Below, piece after piece: positions 55,055 through 64,000 of a stretch of 64,000 nt of DNA. Below the pieces are notes generated by a model. The model made no database searches, was not told the origin of the DNA, and worked only from the letters and a program-made list of their open reading frames with translations. Position 1 is the first letter of the stretch; each line of letters starts with the position of its first letter. The stretch comes from Burkholderia ambifaria AMMD (GTDB lineage Bacteria; Pseudomonadota; Gammaproteobacteria; Burkholderiales; Burkholderiaceae). The DNA lies in the NCBI RefSeq assembly GCF_000203915.1, contig NC_008390.1, forward strand, positions 2,914,001 to 2,978,000, written 5' to 3'. The translations under genes and the position numbers were made by a program.

Positions 55055-55936
55055 TTACAGCGCCTTCTTCAGCAGACGGCCCATTTCCGACGGGTTGCGC
55101 GTGACGGTGATGCCGCACGCTTCCATGATTTCCAGCTTCGCTTCGGCCGTATCCGCACCGCCCGAGATCAGCGCGCCGGCGTGGCCCATGCGCTTGCCCG
55201 GAGGCGCCGTGACGCCAGCGATGAAGCCGACGACCGGCTTCTTCATGTTGTCCTTGATCCACTCGGCGGCATTGGCTTCGTCCGGACCGCCGATTTCGCC
55301 GATCATCACGACCGCATCCGTATCCGGATCGTCGTTGAACATCTTCATCACGTCGATGTGCTTCAGACCGTTGATCGGGTCGCCGCCGATACCGACTGCC
55401 GACGACTGGCCGAGGCCGAGTGCCGTCAGCTGGGCAACAGCTTCATACGTCAGCGTGCCCGAACGCGACACGACGCCGATGCGGCCCTTGCGGTGGATGT
55501 GACCCGGCATGATGCCGATCTTCAGTTCGTCCGGCGTGATCGTGCCCGGGCAGTTCGGCCCGAGCAGCAGCGTCTTGCGGCCTTCGCGACGCATGCGGTC
55601 CTTCACTTCGATCATGTCACGGACGGGGATGCCTTCCGTGATGCAGATCGCGAGATCCAGGTCGGCTTCGACGGCTTCCCAGATCGCTGCGGCTGCGCCT
55701 GCCGGCGGAACGTAGATGACCGACACGGTCGCGCCGGTTTCTGCCTTCGCTTCCTTGACGCTCGCGTAGATCGGAATGCCTTCGAAATCTTCGCCGGCCT
55801 TCTTCGGGTTCACGCCCGCGACGAATGCTTCGCGGCCGTTTGCGTATTCACGGCAGGCGCGCGTATGGAACTGACCGGTTTTGCCGGTAATGCCCTGCGT
55901 GATGACCTTCGTGTCCTTGTTGATCAGAATCGACAT
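55055..55936 (-). CDS. sucD: Succinyl-CoA synthetase alpha subunit
   Basis: 293 residues from the ATG at 55936. CoA-binding region GITGKTGQFHTRACREYANG, the phosphohistidine segment GKRMGHAGALISGG and GPNCPGTI are typical. With SucC it makes succinate and ATP or GTP from succinyl-CoA in the TCA cycle. Follows sucC by 69 bases. Confidence 0.96.
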   Translation of the reverse strand: MSILINKDTKVITQGITGKTGQFHTRACREYANGREAFVAGVNPKKAGEDFEGIPIYASVKEAKAETGATVSVIYVPPAGAAAAIWEAVEADLDLAICITEGIPVRDMIEVKDRMRREGRKTLLLGPNCPGTITPDELKIGIMPGHIHRKGRIGVVSRSGTLTYEAVAQLTALGLGQSSAVGIGGDPINGLKHIDVMKMFNDDPDTDAVVMIGEIGGPDEANAAEWIKDNMKKPVVGFIAGVTAPPGKRMGHAGALISGGADTAEAKLEIMEACGITVTRNPSEMGRLLKKAL

Positions 55937-56005
55937 GTATTTTGACCTCTGTTCGATTGGCGTCGCGTGCAAACCGCGCCGCCATGCGTGTTCATTAGCG
56001 CGCGC

Positions 56006-57172
56006 TTACTTGCCTGCGGCAGCCGCGACAACCTTCTGCGCAGCCTCTTCCATGCTGTCCGCCGAGATGATCGGCAGGCCCGAATCGGCCAGCATCTTCT
56101 TGCCGAGGTCCTCGTTCGTGCCCTTCATGCGCACGACGAGCGGCACGTTCAGGTTCACGGCCTTCGAACCGGCGATCACGCCTTCCGCGATCACGTCGCA
56201 GCGCATGATGCCGCCGAAGATGTTCACGAGGATCGCCTTCAGGTCCGGGTTCTTCAGCATCAGCTTGAACGCTTCCGTGACCTTCTCGGTCGTGGCGCCG
56301 CCGCCGACGTCCAGGAAGTTCGCCGGCTCGCCGCCGAACAGCTTGATGGTGTCCATCGTCGCCATCGCGAGGCCTGCGCCGTTCACGAGGCAGCCGATGT
56401 TGCCGTCGAGCGAGATGTACGCGAGGTCGAACTTCGACGCTTCGATTTCAGCCGGATCTTCTTCGTCCAGGTCGCGGTACGCGACGATTTCCGGGTGGCG
56501 GAACAGCGCGTTCGAGTCGAAGTTGAACTTCGCGTCGAGTGCGATGACCTTGCCGTCGCCGGAAACGTTCAGCGGGTTGATTTCAGCCAGCGACGCATCG
56601 GTTTCCCAGAATGCCTTGTACAGGCCTTGCAGGATCGCGCGCGCTTGCGGGATCGAAGCAGCCGGCACGCCGATCTTCGCGGCGAGGTCGTCCGCCTGCG
56701 CGTCGAGCAGGCCCGTCGACGGCTCGACGATGACCTTGTGGATCAGTTCCGGGTGCTTTTCGGCGACTTCTTCGATGTCCATGCCGCCTTCGCTCGAACC
56801 CATCAGCACGATCTTTTGCGAGATGCGATCCACGACGAGGCTGACATACAGTTCCTGCTTGATGTCGGCGCCTTCTTCGATCATCAGACGGTTGACCTTC
56901 TGGCCTTCCGGACCCGTCTGGTGCGTGACGAGCTGCATGCCGAGGATCTGGTTCGCGTATTCGCGGACCTGCTCGATCGACTTCGCCACCTTCACGCCGC
57001 CGCCCTTGCCACGGCCACCCGCGTGAATCTGAGCCTTCACGACCCACACCGGGCCGCCGAGCTCTTCTGCCACCTTGACGGCCTCGTCAACCGAGAACGC
57101 CGGCTTGCCGCGCGGTACCGCGACTCCGAATTTCCGCAGGATTTCCTTACCCTGGTACTCGTGAATCTTCAT
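56006..57172 (-). CDS. sucC: Succinyl-CoA synthetase beta subunit
   Basis: 388 residues. ATP-grasp N-terminal half starts [17 protein letters not shown], then [18 protein letters not shown]; the CoA-ligase half shows [18 protein letters not shown] and [15 protein letters not shown]. Heterodimer partner of SucD. GGGAA precedes the ATG. First gene of sucCD. Confidence 0.96.
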   Translation of the reverse strand: MKIHEYQGKEILRKFGVAVPRGKPAFSVDEAVKVAEELGGPVWVVKAQIHAGGRGKGGGVKVAKSIEQVREYANQILGMQLVTHQTGPEGQKVNRLMIEEGADIKQELYVSLVVDRISQKIVLMGSSEGGMDIEEVAEKHPELIHKVIVEPSTGLLDAQADDLAAKIGVPAASIPQARAILQGLYKAFWETDASLAEINPLNVSGDGKVIALDAKFNFDSNALFRHPEIVAYRDLDEEDPAEIEASKFDLAYISLDGNIGCLVNGAGLAMATMDTIKLFGGEPANFLDVGGGATTEKVTEAFKLMLKNPDLKAILVNIFGGIMRCDVIAEGVIAGSKAVNLNVPLVVRMKGTNEDLGKKMLADSGLPIISADSMEEAAQKVVAAAAGK

Positions 57173-57240
57173 GCGTGATTCCCTTCAGTCTGAGAGTTGG
57201 ATGAAAAGTCGCTTAAGACGCTTCTTCGAATGATTTCCGT

Positions 57241-57849
57241 TCATTCCTTCGTGCTGCCTTCACCGGGCACGTCCGGCCGGCTCGCGCCATACCAGCGCGG
57301 GTAGTACTGCCGCACGACCTCGCCGTCGAACCGCAACGCCCGGCAGCGGCCGAGCTGGAAAGGCGCGTCGTCGTGCGCGCCGCCATGATCCGGCCCTTCG
57401 CCGCCTTCCTCGCGCACGTTCCACACCTCGCCGGCGAACGCCTGAATCGCTGCCGTCGGCAGCACGGCGCACAGTTCGGTGAGATGGGAACAGCCTGCGA
57501 CGCCGGCGAGCAGCCGGTTCGCGTTGCGGCGGAAATTGCGGAAGAGATTGAGCCCGATGAGGGCCCGATAGGCAGGAGTGGCGGATTGACAGTGACCGGG
57601 ATACGGAACCCATTCCGAGGACGCTTCGGCGTCGACGACGTTGAGATCACGATCGATAGTCACGCGCAGCCAGAGTTCGTGGATCGGCAGGCCCTGGGGC
57701 CGGATGCCCGACGCAAGCGCGACATCGCGCGGCTTGTGGTCGGTCAGGCAGGCTTCGATGTCCCACAAGCCGTCGCCGCGCTCGTAGGCTTCCGCTCGGA
57801 TTGCGCGTCGATGTCGCAACTGACGGGGCACGGGCTCGGATAGCGGCAT
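57241..57849 (-). CDS. DUF2889 domain protein
   Basis: 202 residues from the ATG at 57849 (MPLSEPVPRQLRHRRAIRAEAY). The frame runs further upstream but without family-like sequence. DUF2889 features: RGDGLWDIEACLTDHKPRDV and YPGHCQSATPAYRALIGLNLFRNFRRNANRLL (read as YPGHCQSATPAYRALIGLNL then FRNFRRNANRLL). Function unknown. Sits between recX and sucC on the same strand. Confidence 0.88.
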   Translation of the reverse strand: MPLSEPVPRQLRHRRAIRAEAYERGDGLWDIEACLTDHKPRDVALASGIRPQGLPIHELWLRVTIDRDLNVVDAEASSEWVPYPGHCQSATPAYRALIGLNLFRNFRRNANRLLAGVAGCSHLTELCAVLPTAAIQAFAGEVWNVREEGGEGPDHGGAHDDAPFQLGRCRALRFDGEVVRQYYPRWYGASRPDVPGEGSTKE

Positions 57850-57994
57850 GCTGGAGGTTGAGGCCGAAGAGGAAAACCCGTGGATTTTAGCATATCGGGT
57901 ATTTGAGGCAGCCGGCCGCGACGGCGGGTATTCCCGCCTGTCCGGAAACGGTTGCATTGCAGCAAAATCGCGCGCAGCGCGCGTGACGCGCCGG

Positions 57995-58875
57995 TCAGTC
58001 GTCGACCAGGAAATCGTCGCCGACCTTCAGCAACTTCACGATGATCCCGCTCGAGAAGCCGCGCGCGGCAAGGAAGCGCGCCTGCTTCGCGCGCTCGGCC
58101 GGCGTTTGCGGCAGTGCACCGAATTTCTTGCGCCAGACGGCCTGCGCACGTGTCCATTCGGTCTCGCGCAACTGCGCGTTGACTTCCTCGACGAGCGTGT
58201 CGCCGACGGCGTGACGCTTCAGTTCGCTGACGATGCGCGCGGCGCCGACGCGCGACGCGCGGCGATGCACGAGGCTCTCGGCAAAGCGCGCGTCGGACAG
58301 CCAGCCTTCCTTTTCCAGCGCATCGAGCACCGGCTCGACGGATTCGTCTTCGCCGACGTACGGCCCAAGCTTGCGCGCGAGTTCGGCGCGGCTGTATTCG
58401 CGCCTGGACAGATAACCGAGCGCGCGGCCCTTCAACGAACGCGGCGGCTTCGACGACTTGCGCTTGCCGGCGCCCGGATCGTCGGCGGCAGATGTGCTTG
58501 ATGACGTGCTTGAAGATGCGCCGGACGCCCGGCGCGTGCGGCGCGGATGCTGGCTGCTGCGGGTATAGACGTCTTCCCTGGCCGGCGCCGCCGCAGCGGC
58601 TGCGCGCTCGCCGGGGAAGCTGACACCGGAAACACGACGGCGGGAGCGATCGTGCGCGTCGAACGATTCGTCGTCGTCGAACGGATCGTCCGGCGCGGCA
58701 ATCTCAAACGAAACGAGGGCATCGTCGGATGCCCTCGTCGCGGTGCGGTTCGTGGCGTTGCCGCCTGCGACCGACCGGTCGGCAGCCGAGGATCCGGCTC
58801 GCCGACCGGAGCGACCCGCCGTTTCGGGCGCGTCGCTCTCCTCCGGCTTGCCTGCCTGACCTCGGCGCCCGACCA

Positions 58876-58876
<1 letters not shown>
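57995..58876 (-). CDS. recX: RecA regulator RecX with a long disordered N-terminal extension
   Basis: 293 residues from the ATG at 58876, which overlaps the recA stop as TGATG. The RecX helical repeats occupy ~145-293: RALGYLSRREYSRAELARKL, DARFAESLVHRRASRVGAARI and GFSSGIIVKLLKV. Residues 1-145 are Ser/Ala/Arg/Asp-rich and look unstructured; most RecX proteins are ~150-170 residues. No alternative ATG or GTG lies inside the extension in this frame. RecX caps or disassembles RecA filaments. Coupled to recA and hence SOS-controlled. Confidence 0.92.
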
Positions 58877-59955
<1,079 letters not shown>

Positions 59956-60027
59956 GAATCGTCCTTTGCTATGATGAGCAGCGTCTGTTAGAGGCGCGCC
60001 CACTTCAAGCGCTGCCCATGAATGCAG

Positions 60028-60049
60028 ACACTGTATAAAAAAACAGTGT
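60028..60049. promoter_or_regulatory. LexA (SOS) box of recA
   Basis: ACACTGT, ATAAAAAA, ACAGTGT: an exact CTGT-N8-ACAG LexA box (60031-60046) with extended arms. It overlaps the -10 of the recA promoter, as expected for SOS repression. Confidence 0.9.
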
Positions 60050-60058
60050 TTTGTGCAA
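60030..60058 (-). promoter_or_regulatory. recA promoter
   Basis: On the minus strand TTGCAC (60058-60053) and TACAGT (60035-60030) with a 17-base spacer. It lies 75 bases upstream of the recA start and contains the LexA box. Confidence 0.75.
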
Positions 60059-60141
60059 GCCCGCAATGCAGAGCGTTGTACACGAATAACTTCGGAGACA
60101 GCCGCGCCGGCGCGAATGCCCGCCGGCCATCGGTCAGCACC

Positions 60142-60870
60142 ATGCGAATTCTCATCGCCGAAGATGACAGCATACTCGCGGACGGCCTCACCCGGTCACT
60201 CCGCCAATCGGGCTATGCGGTCGACCACGTGAAGAGCGGCGTCGACGCCGATACGGCGCTGTCGATGCAGACATTCGACCTGCTGATCCTCGATCTCGGG
60301 CTGCCGAAAATGTCCGGGCTCGACGTGCTCAAGCGCCTGCGCGCCCGCAATTCCAACCTCCCCGTGCTGATCCTGACCGCCGCCGACAGCGTCGACGAAC
60401 GCGTGAAGGGGCTCGACCTCGGCGCCGACGATTACATGGCCAAGCCGTTCGCGCTCAACGAGCTGGAAGCGCGCGTGCGCGCGCTGACCCGGCGCGGCGC
60501 GGGCGGCGGCCCGACCGTCGTGCGCCACGGCTCGCTCGCGTTCGACCAGGTCGGCCGCATCGCATATGCGAACGATCACGTGCTCGATCTCTCCGCGCGC
60601 GAGCTCGGCCTGCTCGAGGTGCTGCTGCAGCGGATCGGCCGGCTCGTGTCGAAGGAGCAGCTCGTCGATCACCTGTGCGAATGGGGCGAGGAAGTCAGCA
60701 ACAACGCGATCGAAGTCTACGTGCACCGGCTGCGCAAGAAGATCGAACCGAGCGGCGTGCGGATCTCGACCGTGCGCGGCCTCGGCTATTGCCTCGAGAA
60801 GGTCGCGCCCGCCGCGCCGACCGATACGGCAGCGCCCCAGCCCGTGGTGGCCGGCACGCCGCTGCGCTGA
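60142..60870 (+). CDS. OmpR-family response regulator (TctD/QseB-like)
   Basis: 242 residues from the ATG at 60142 ([10 protein letters not shown]). Receiver with EDD, the Asp in [19 protein letters not shown] and MAKPFA; winged helix ending [20 protein letters not shown] and [14 protein letters not shown]-terminal Ala/Pro/Thr tail is extra. Divergent from recA and followed at 16 bases by its kinase gene. The pair resembles TctDE, tricarboxylate-responsive regulators, but no tct transporter is adjacent. Confidence 0.88.
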   Translation: MRILIAEDDSILADGLTRSLRQSGYAVDHVKSGVDADTALSMQTFDLLILDLGLPKMSGLDVLKRLRARNSNLPVLILTAADSVDERVKGLDLGADDYMAKPFALNELEARVRALTRRGAGGGPTVVRHGSLAFDQVGRIAYANDHVLDLSARELGLLEVLLQRIGRLVSKEQLVDHLCEWGEEVSNNAIEVYVHRLRKKIEPSGVRISTVRGLGYCLEKVAPAAPTDTAAPQPVVAGTPLR

Positions 60871-60886
60871 AGCCGGGCGCGCCGCG

Positions 60887-62440
60887 ATGGCCACCCCGGC
60901 CCATTCCCGCCGCCCGAGCGGCGCGCCGGCGTCGGCCGCCGACGATGCACGCGACGCGCGCTACGAGAACCCGTTCGCGCCGCCCGATGAAACCGATGCG
61001 CCCGAGGCGCCGCGCCCACGCTCGCTGTTCGGCGAAATCCTCGACTGGATGCTCGCGCCGCTGCTACTGCTGTGGCCGATGAGCATCGCCGTCACCTATC
61101 TCGTCGCGAAGACGATCGCGAACGGCCCGTTCGATCGCGCGCTCGAGACCAACGCATACGTGCTCGCGCGGCAGATCCATCCGGTCAACGGCGTCGCCGA
61201 GCTGACGCTGCCGCAGCAGACGCGCGACTTCCTGCGCGCGGACAACGTCGACAGCGTGTACTTCCAGGTGCTCGGCACCCGCGGCGAGCTGGTCGCGGGC
61301 GAGGCCGACATGCCGCTGCCGCGCGACGAGGACCGCCCGCCGCCGGGCGTCGTCGTGTTCCGCGACGACCTTTTGCGCGGCAACGACGTGCGCGTCGCGT
61401 ATACGACCGTCGCACTGCCGGAGCCGGGCGGCGCACAGCCCGTGCTCGTGCAGGTCGGCGAGACGCTCGACAAGCGCAACGCACTCGCGAACGACATCAT
61501 CAAGGGCGTGATCCTGCCGCAGTTCGTGATCCTGCCGCTCGCGATCCTGCTCGTCTGGTTCGGGCTGTCGCGCGGGCTCGCGCCGCTCAACGCGCTGCAG
61601 GCGCACATCCGCGCGCGGCGGCCCGACGACCTGTCGCCCGTCGAGGCGCAGCGCGCGCCGCCCGAGATCGAGCCGCTCGTCACGTCGTTCAACGACCTGC
61701 TCGCGCGGCTCGAGCAGAACATGGCGTTGCAAAAGCGCTTCATCGCCGACGCCGCGCACCAGATGAAGACCCCGCTGGCGGGCCTGCGCACGCAGGCCGA
61801 ATTCGCGTTGCGCCACCCCGTGCCGCCCGACGTGCAGCGCTCGCTCGAACAGATCGCGACGAGTTCCGAGCAGGCCGCGCGGCTCGTCACGCAACTGCTC
61901 GCGCTCGCGCGCGCCGAGAACCGCGCGAGCGGGCTGACCTTCGAGCCGGTCGAAATCGGCGCGCTGGCGCGCCGCACGGTGCGCGACTGGGTGCAGGCCG
62001 CGCTCGCGAAGCGCATGGATCTCGGTTACGAAGGCCCGGAGGACGACGCGCCGCTCGACGTCGACGGCAATCCCGTGATGCTGCGCGAGATGCTCGGCAA
62101 CCTGGTCGACAACGCGATCCGCTACACGCCCGAAGGCGGCCGCATCACCGTGCGCGTGCGGGCCGAGCAGGCGGCGCGGCGCGTGCATCTCGAAGTCGAG
62201 GACACCGGGCCCGGCATCCCGGCCGCCGAACGCGAGCGCGTGGTCGAGCGCTTCTACCGGATCCTCGGCCGCGAAGGCGACGGCAGCGGCCTCGGGCTCG
62301 CGATCGTGCGCGAGATCGCGACGCAGCACGGCGGCACGCTGACGCTCGACGATCATGTCTATCAACAGGCGCCGCGCCTTGCCGGCACGCTCGTGAGCAT
62401 CAGCCTGCCGCTGTCGGAGCCCGCCGCGGATCCAGCCTGA
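60887..62440 (+). CDS. Sensor histidine kinase (TctE-like)
   Basis: 517 residues from the ATG at 60887. A ~50-residue Pro-rich cytoplasmic start, membrane helices near 55-75 and ~205-225, and a periplasmic sensor (2CSK_N-type) between. The acceptor segment is RFIADAAHQMKTPLAGL with HQMKTP in place of the common HELRTP, typical of the TctE/QseC group. N box NLVDNAIRYTPEGG, DTGPGIP and GSGLGLAIV follow. Partner of the preceding regulator; ligand unknown. Confidence 0.88.
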   Translation: MATPAHSRRPSGAPASAADDARDARYENPFAPPDETDAPEAPRPRSLFGEILDWMLAPLLLLWPMSIAVTYLVAKTIANGPFDRALETNAYVLARQIHPVNGVAELTLPQQTRDFLRADNVDSVYFQVLGTRGELVAGEADMPLPRDEDRPPPGVVVFRDDLLRGNDVRVAYTTVALPEPGGAQPVLVQVGETLDKRNALANDIIKGVILPQFVILPLAILLVWFGLSRGLAPLNALQAHIRARRPDDLSPVEAQRAPPEIEPLVTSFNDLLARLEQNMALQKRFIADAAHQMKTPLAGLRTQAEFALRHPVPPDVQRSLEQIATSSEQAARLVTQLLALARAENRASGLTFEPVEIGALARRTVRDWVQAALAKRMDLGYEGPEDDAPLDVDGNPVMLREMLGNLVDNAIRYTPEGGRITVRVRAEQAARRVHLEVEDTGPGIPAAERERVVERFYRILGREGDGSGLGLAIVREIATQHGGTLTLDDHVYQQAPRLAGTLVSISLPLSEPAADPA

Positions 62441-62680
62441 CACGCGCAGGCCCTCACCTCACCCGCACCGCGCACCCCGCCGCGATCGCATCGAAACCGG
62501 TGCTTTACCGCCCGTTTGCGACCTGATCGAGGGGCGAAGCGGCCGATTCGGCGCGGGTTAACGCGCAGTGGTTTTGTGCCCGCAAGTCAGTGCGCCGTAA
62601 GTTTCCGTGCCAATAATCGTCGACAGGCCCGCCCACCCAAGGCGGCCGCATATTTATATCAAGGGACTTGGAGACGATTC

Positions 62681-64000
62681 ATGGCAACCTTAGGCGGGCA
62701 AATTTCGCACTCGCCGATGACGGCCGAAGAAAAGAAGGTAATCTTCGCGTCGTCGCTCGGCACCGTGTTCGAGTGGTACGACTTTTACCTGGCCGGGTCA
62801 CTCGCGGCCTACATCAGCAAGAGCTTCTTCTCCGGGGTCAATCCGACCGCCGCCTTCATCTTCACGCTGCTCGGCTTCGCGGCCGGCTTCGCCGTGCGAC
62901 CGTTCGGCGCGATCGTGTTCGGCCGGCTCGGCGACCTCGTCGGCCGCAAGCACACGTTCCTCGTGACGATCGTGATCATGGGCATCTCGACCTTCGTGGT
63001 CGGCTTCCTGCCCGGCTACACGACGATCGGCATCGCGGCGCCCGTGATCTTCATCGCGATGCGGCTGCTGCAGGGCCTCGCGCTCGGCGGCGAGTACGGC
63101 GGCGCGGCGACCTACGTCGCCGAGCATGCACCGGCGAACCGGCGCGGCTTCTACACCGCGTGGATCCAGACGACCGCGACGCTCGGCCTGTTCCTGTCGC
63201 TGCTCGTGATCCTCGGCGTGCGCACGCTCATCGGCGAGGAATCGTTCGGCAACTGGGGCTGGCGCGTGCCGTTCGTCGCGTCGATCCTGCTGCTCGCGGT
63301 GTCGGTGTGGATCCGGTTGCAGCTGAACGAATCGCCGGTGTTCCTGCGCATCAAGGCCGAGGGCAAGACGTCGAAGGCGCCGCTGACCGAAGCGTTCGGC
63401 CAGTGGAAGAACCTGAAGATCGTGATCCTCGCGCTCGTCGGCCTGACCGCCGGCCAGGCCGTCGTCTGGTACACGGGCCAGTTCTACGCGCTGTTCTTCC
63501 TCACGCAGACGCTGAAGGTCGACGGTGCCAGCGCGAACATCCTGATCGCGATCGCGCTCCTGATCGGTACGCCGTTCTTCCTGTTCTTCGGCTCGCTGTC
63601 GGACCGGATCGGCCGCAAGCCGATCATCCTCGCCGGCTGCCTGATCGCGGCGCTCACCTACTTCCCGCTGTTCAAGGCGCTCACGCACTACGCGAACCCG
63701 CAGCTCGAACTCGCGACGCAGAAGGCACCGATCTCGGTCATCGCCGATCCGGCCACCTGCTCGTTCCAGTTCAACCCGGTGGGCACGTCGAAGTTCACGA
63801 GCTCGTGCGACATCGTGAAGAGCGCGCTCGCAAAGGCCGGCCTGAACTACGAGAACGTCGCGGCGCCGGCAGGCTCGACCGCGCAGATCAAGGTGGGCGA
63901 CACGGTGATCCCGGCCTATGACGGCAAGGCGCCCGATGCGAAGGCGCAGGGCGCGGCGTTTGACAAGACGCTCGCGTCGACGCTGAAGGGCGCCGGCTAT
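62681..64000 (+). CDS. MFS transporter, metabolite:H+ symporter (MHS) family, partial
   Basis: 440 residues to the window edge, open without stop. Starts MATLGGQISHSPMTAEEKK behind TTGGAG. Typical MHS sequence: ASSLGTVFEWYDFYLAGSLA, the loop motif FGRLGDLVGRKH, LLQGLALGGEYGGAATYVAEHAP (read as LLQGLALGGEYGG then AATYVAEHAP) and FGSLSDRIGRKPII. After the ninth helix comes a long soluble loop of more than 90 residues (from ~345) with a Cys pair, found in some Burkholderia MHS proteins. Likely an organic acid or betaine/proline-type importer. The 240 bases before it, 62441-62680, show no gene. Confidence 0.9.
   Translation, partial: MATLGGQISHSPMTAEEKKVIFASSLGTVFEWYDFYLAGSLAAYISKSFFSGVNPTAAFIFTLLGFAAGFAVRPFGAIVFGRLGDLVGRKHTFLVTIVIMGISTFVVGFLPGYTTIGIAAPVIFIAMRLLQGLALGGEYGGAATYVAEHAPANRRGFYTAWIQTTATLGLFLSLLVILGVRTLIGEESFGNWGWRVPFVASILLLAVSVWIRLQLNESPVFLRIKAEGKTSKAPLTEAFGQWKNLKIVILALVGLTAGQAVVWYTGQFYALFFLTQTLKVDGASANILIAIALLIGTPFFLFFGSLSDRIGRKPIILAGCLIAALTYFPLFKALTHYANPQLELATQKAPISVIADPATCSFQFNPVGTSKFTSSCDIVKSALAKAGLNYENVAAPAGSTAQIKVGDTVIPAYDGKAPDAKAQGAAFDKTLASTLKGAGY

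Overview
The window is high-GC, almost fully coding DNA that fits chromosome 1 of a Burkholderia, most likely the Burkholderia cepacia complex. Evidence: a BpeR/BpeAB-OprB-type efflux locus, an HtrA protease behind its own two-component system, a pglL O-oligosaccharyltransferase beside a pilin gene, and the gene order recA-recX-DUF2889-sucC-sucD-terC-pilin-pglL, which I remember from that group. I saw no rRNA, tRNA, CRISPR array, insertion sequence or prophage.

Layout. 1-2.96 kb: zinc homeostasis (3' end of zur, then znuA-znuC-znuB). 3.0-5.6 kb (minus): S-formylglutathione hydrolase with a decayed stub of its alcohol dehydrogenase partner, and a xylulokinase. 6.0-7.4 kb: a purine/xanthine permease behind a structured leader that may be a xanthine (NMT1-type) riboswitch. 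7.6-14.7 kb: RND efflux operon and divergent TetR repressor, with an AcrR-like operator between them. 14.8-17.9 kb: isochorismatase-like hydrolase with divergent GlxA-type regulator, then two small minus-strand genes. 17.9-22.1 kb (minus): response regulator, sensor kinase, HtrA protease and a secreted protein, with a QseB/PmrA-like direct repeat before htrA. 22.3-26.2 kb: PBP4-type DacB, a sterol-desaturase-family membrane protein and a GDSL lipoprotein.

26.3-36.0 kb (minus): a metabolic block in transcription order azlC-azlD, pgk, pyk, fba, purC-purE-purK-sua5. 36.2-40.8 kb (plus): ilvE, a zinc-ribbon protein, waaF, an NTF2-like protein, a YheT-type hydrolase and a conserved hypothetical. 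40.8-43.2 kb: an M48 metalloprotease and divergent moaC.

43.3-50.7 kb is the accessory segment: an orphan type VI secretion vgrG with a C-terminal transthyretin-like extension, an unrecognised cargo-like protein overlapping it by 8 bases, and two paralogous membrane-anchored Asp-box proteins that look like duplicated immunity proteins. Its base composition is visibly lower in GC than the flanks. This is the best candidate for an undescribed system here.

50.8-59.96 kb (minus): TonB-like lipoprotein, pglL, pilin, terC, sucD-sucC, DUF2889 protein, recX and recA. The recA promoter contains a clear LexA box. 60.1-64 kb (plus): a TctD/TctE-like two-component pair and the 5' part of a metabolite:proton symporter running off the window.
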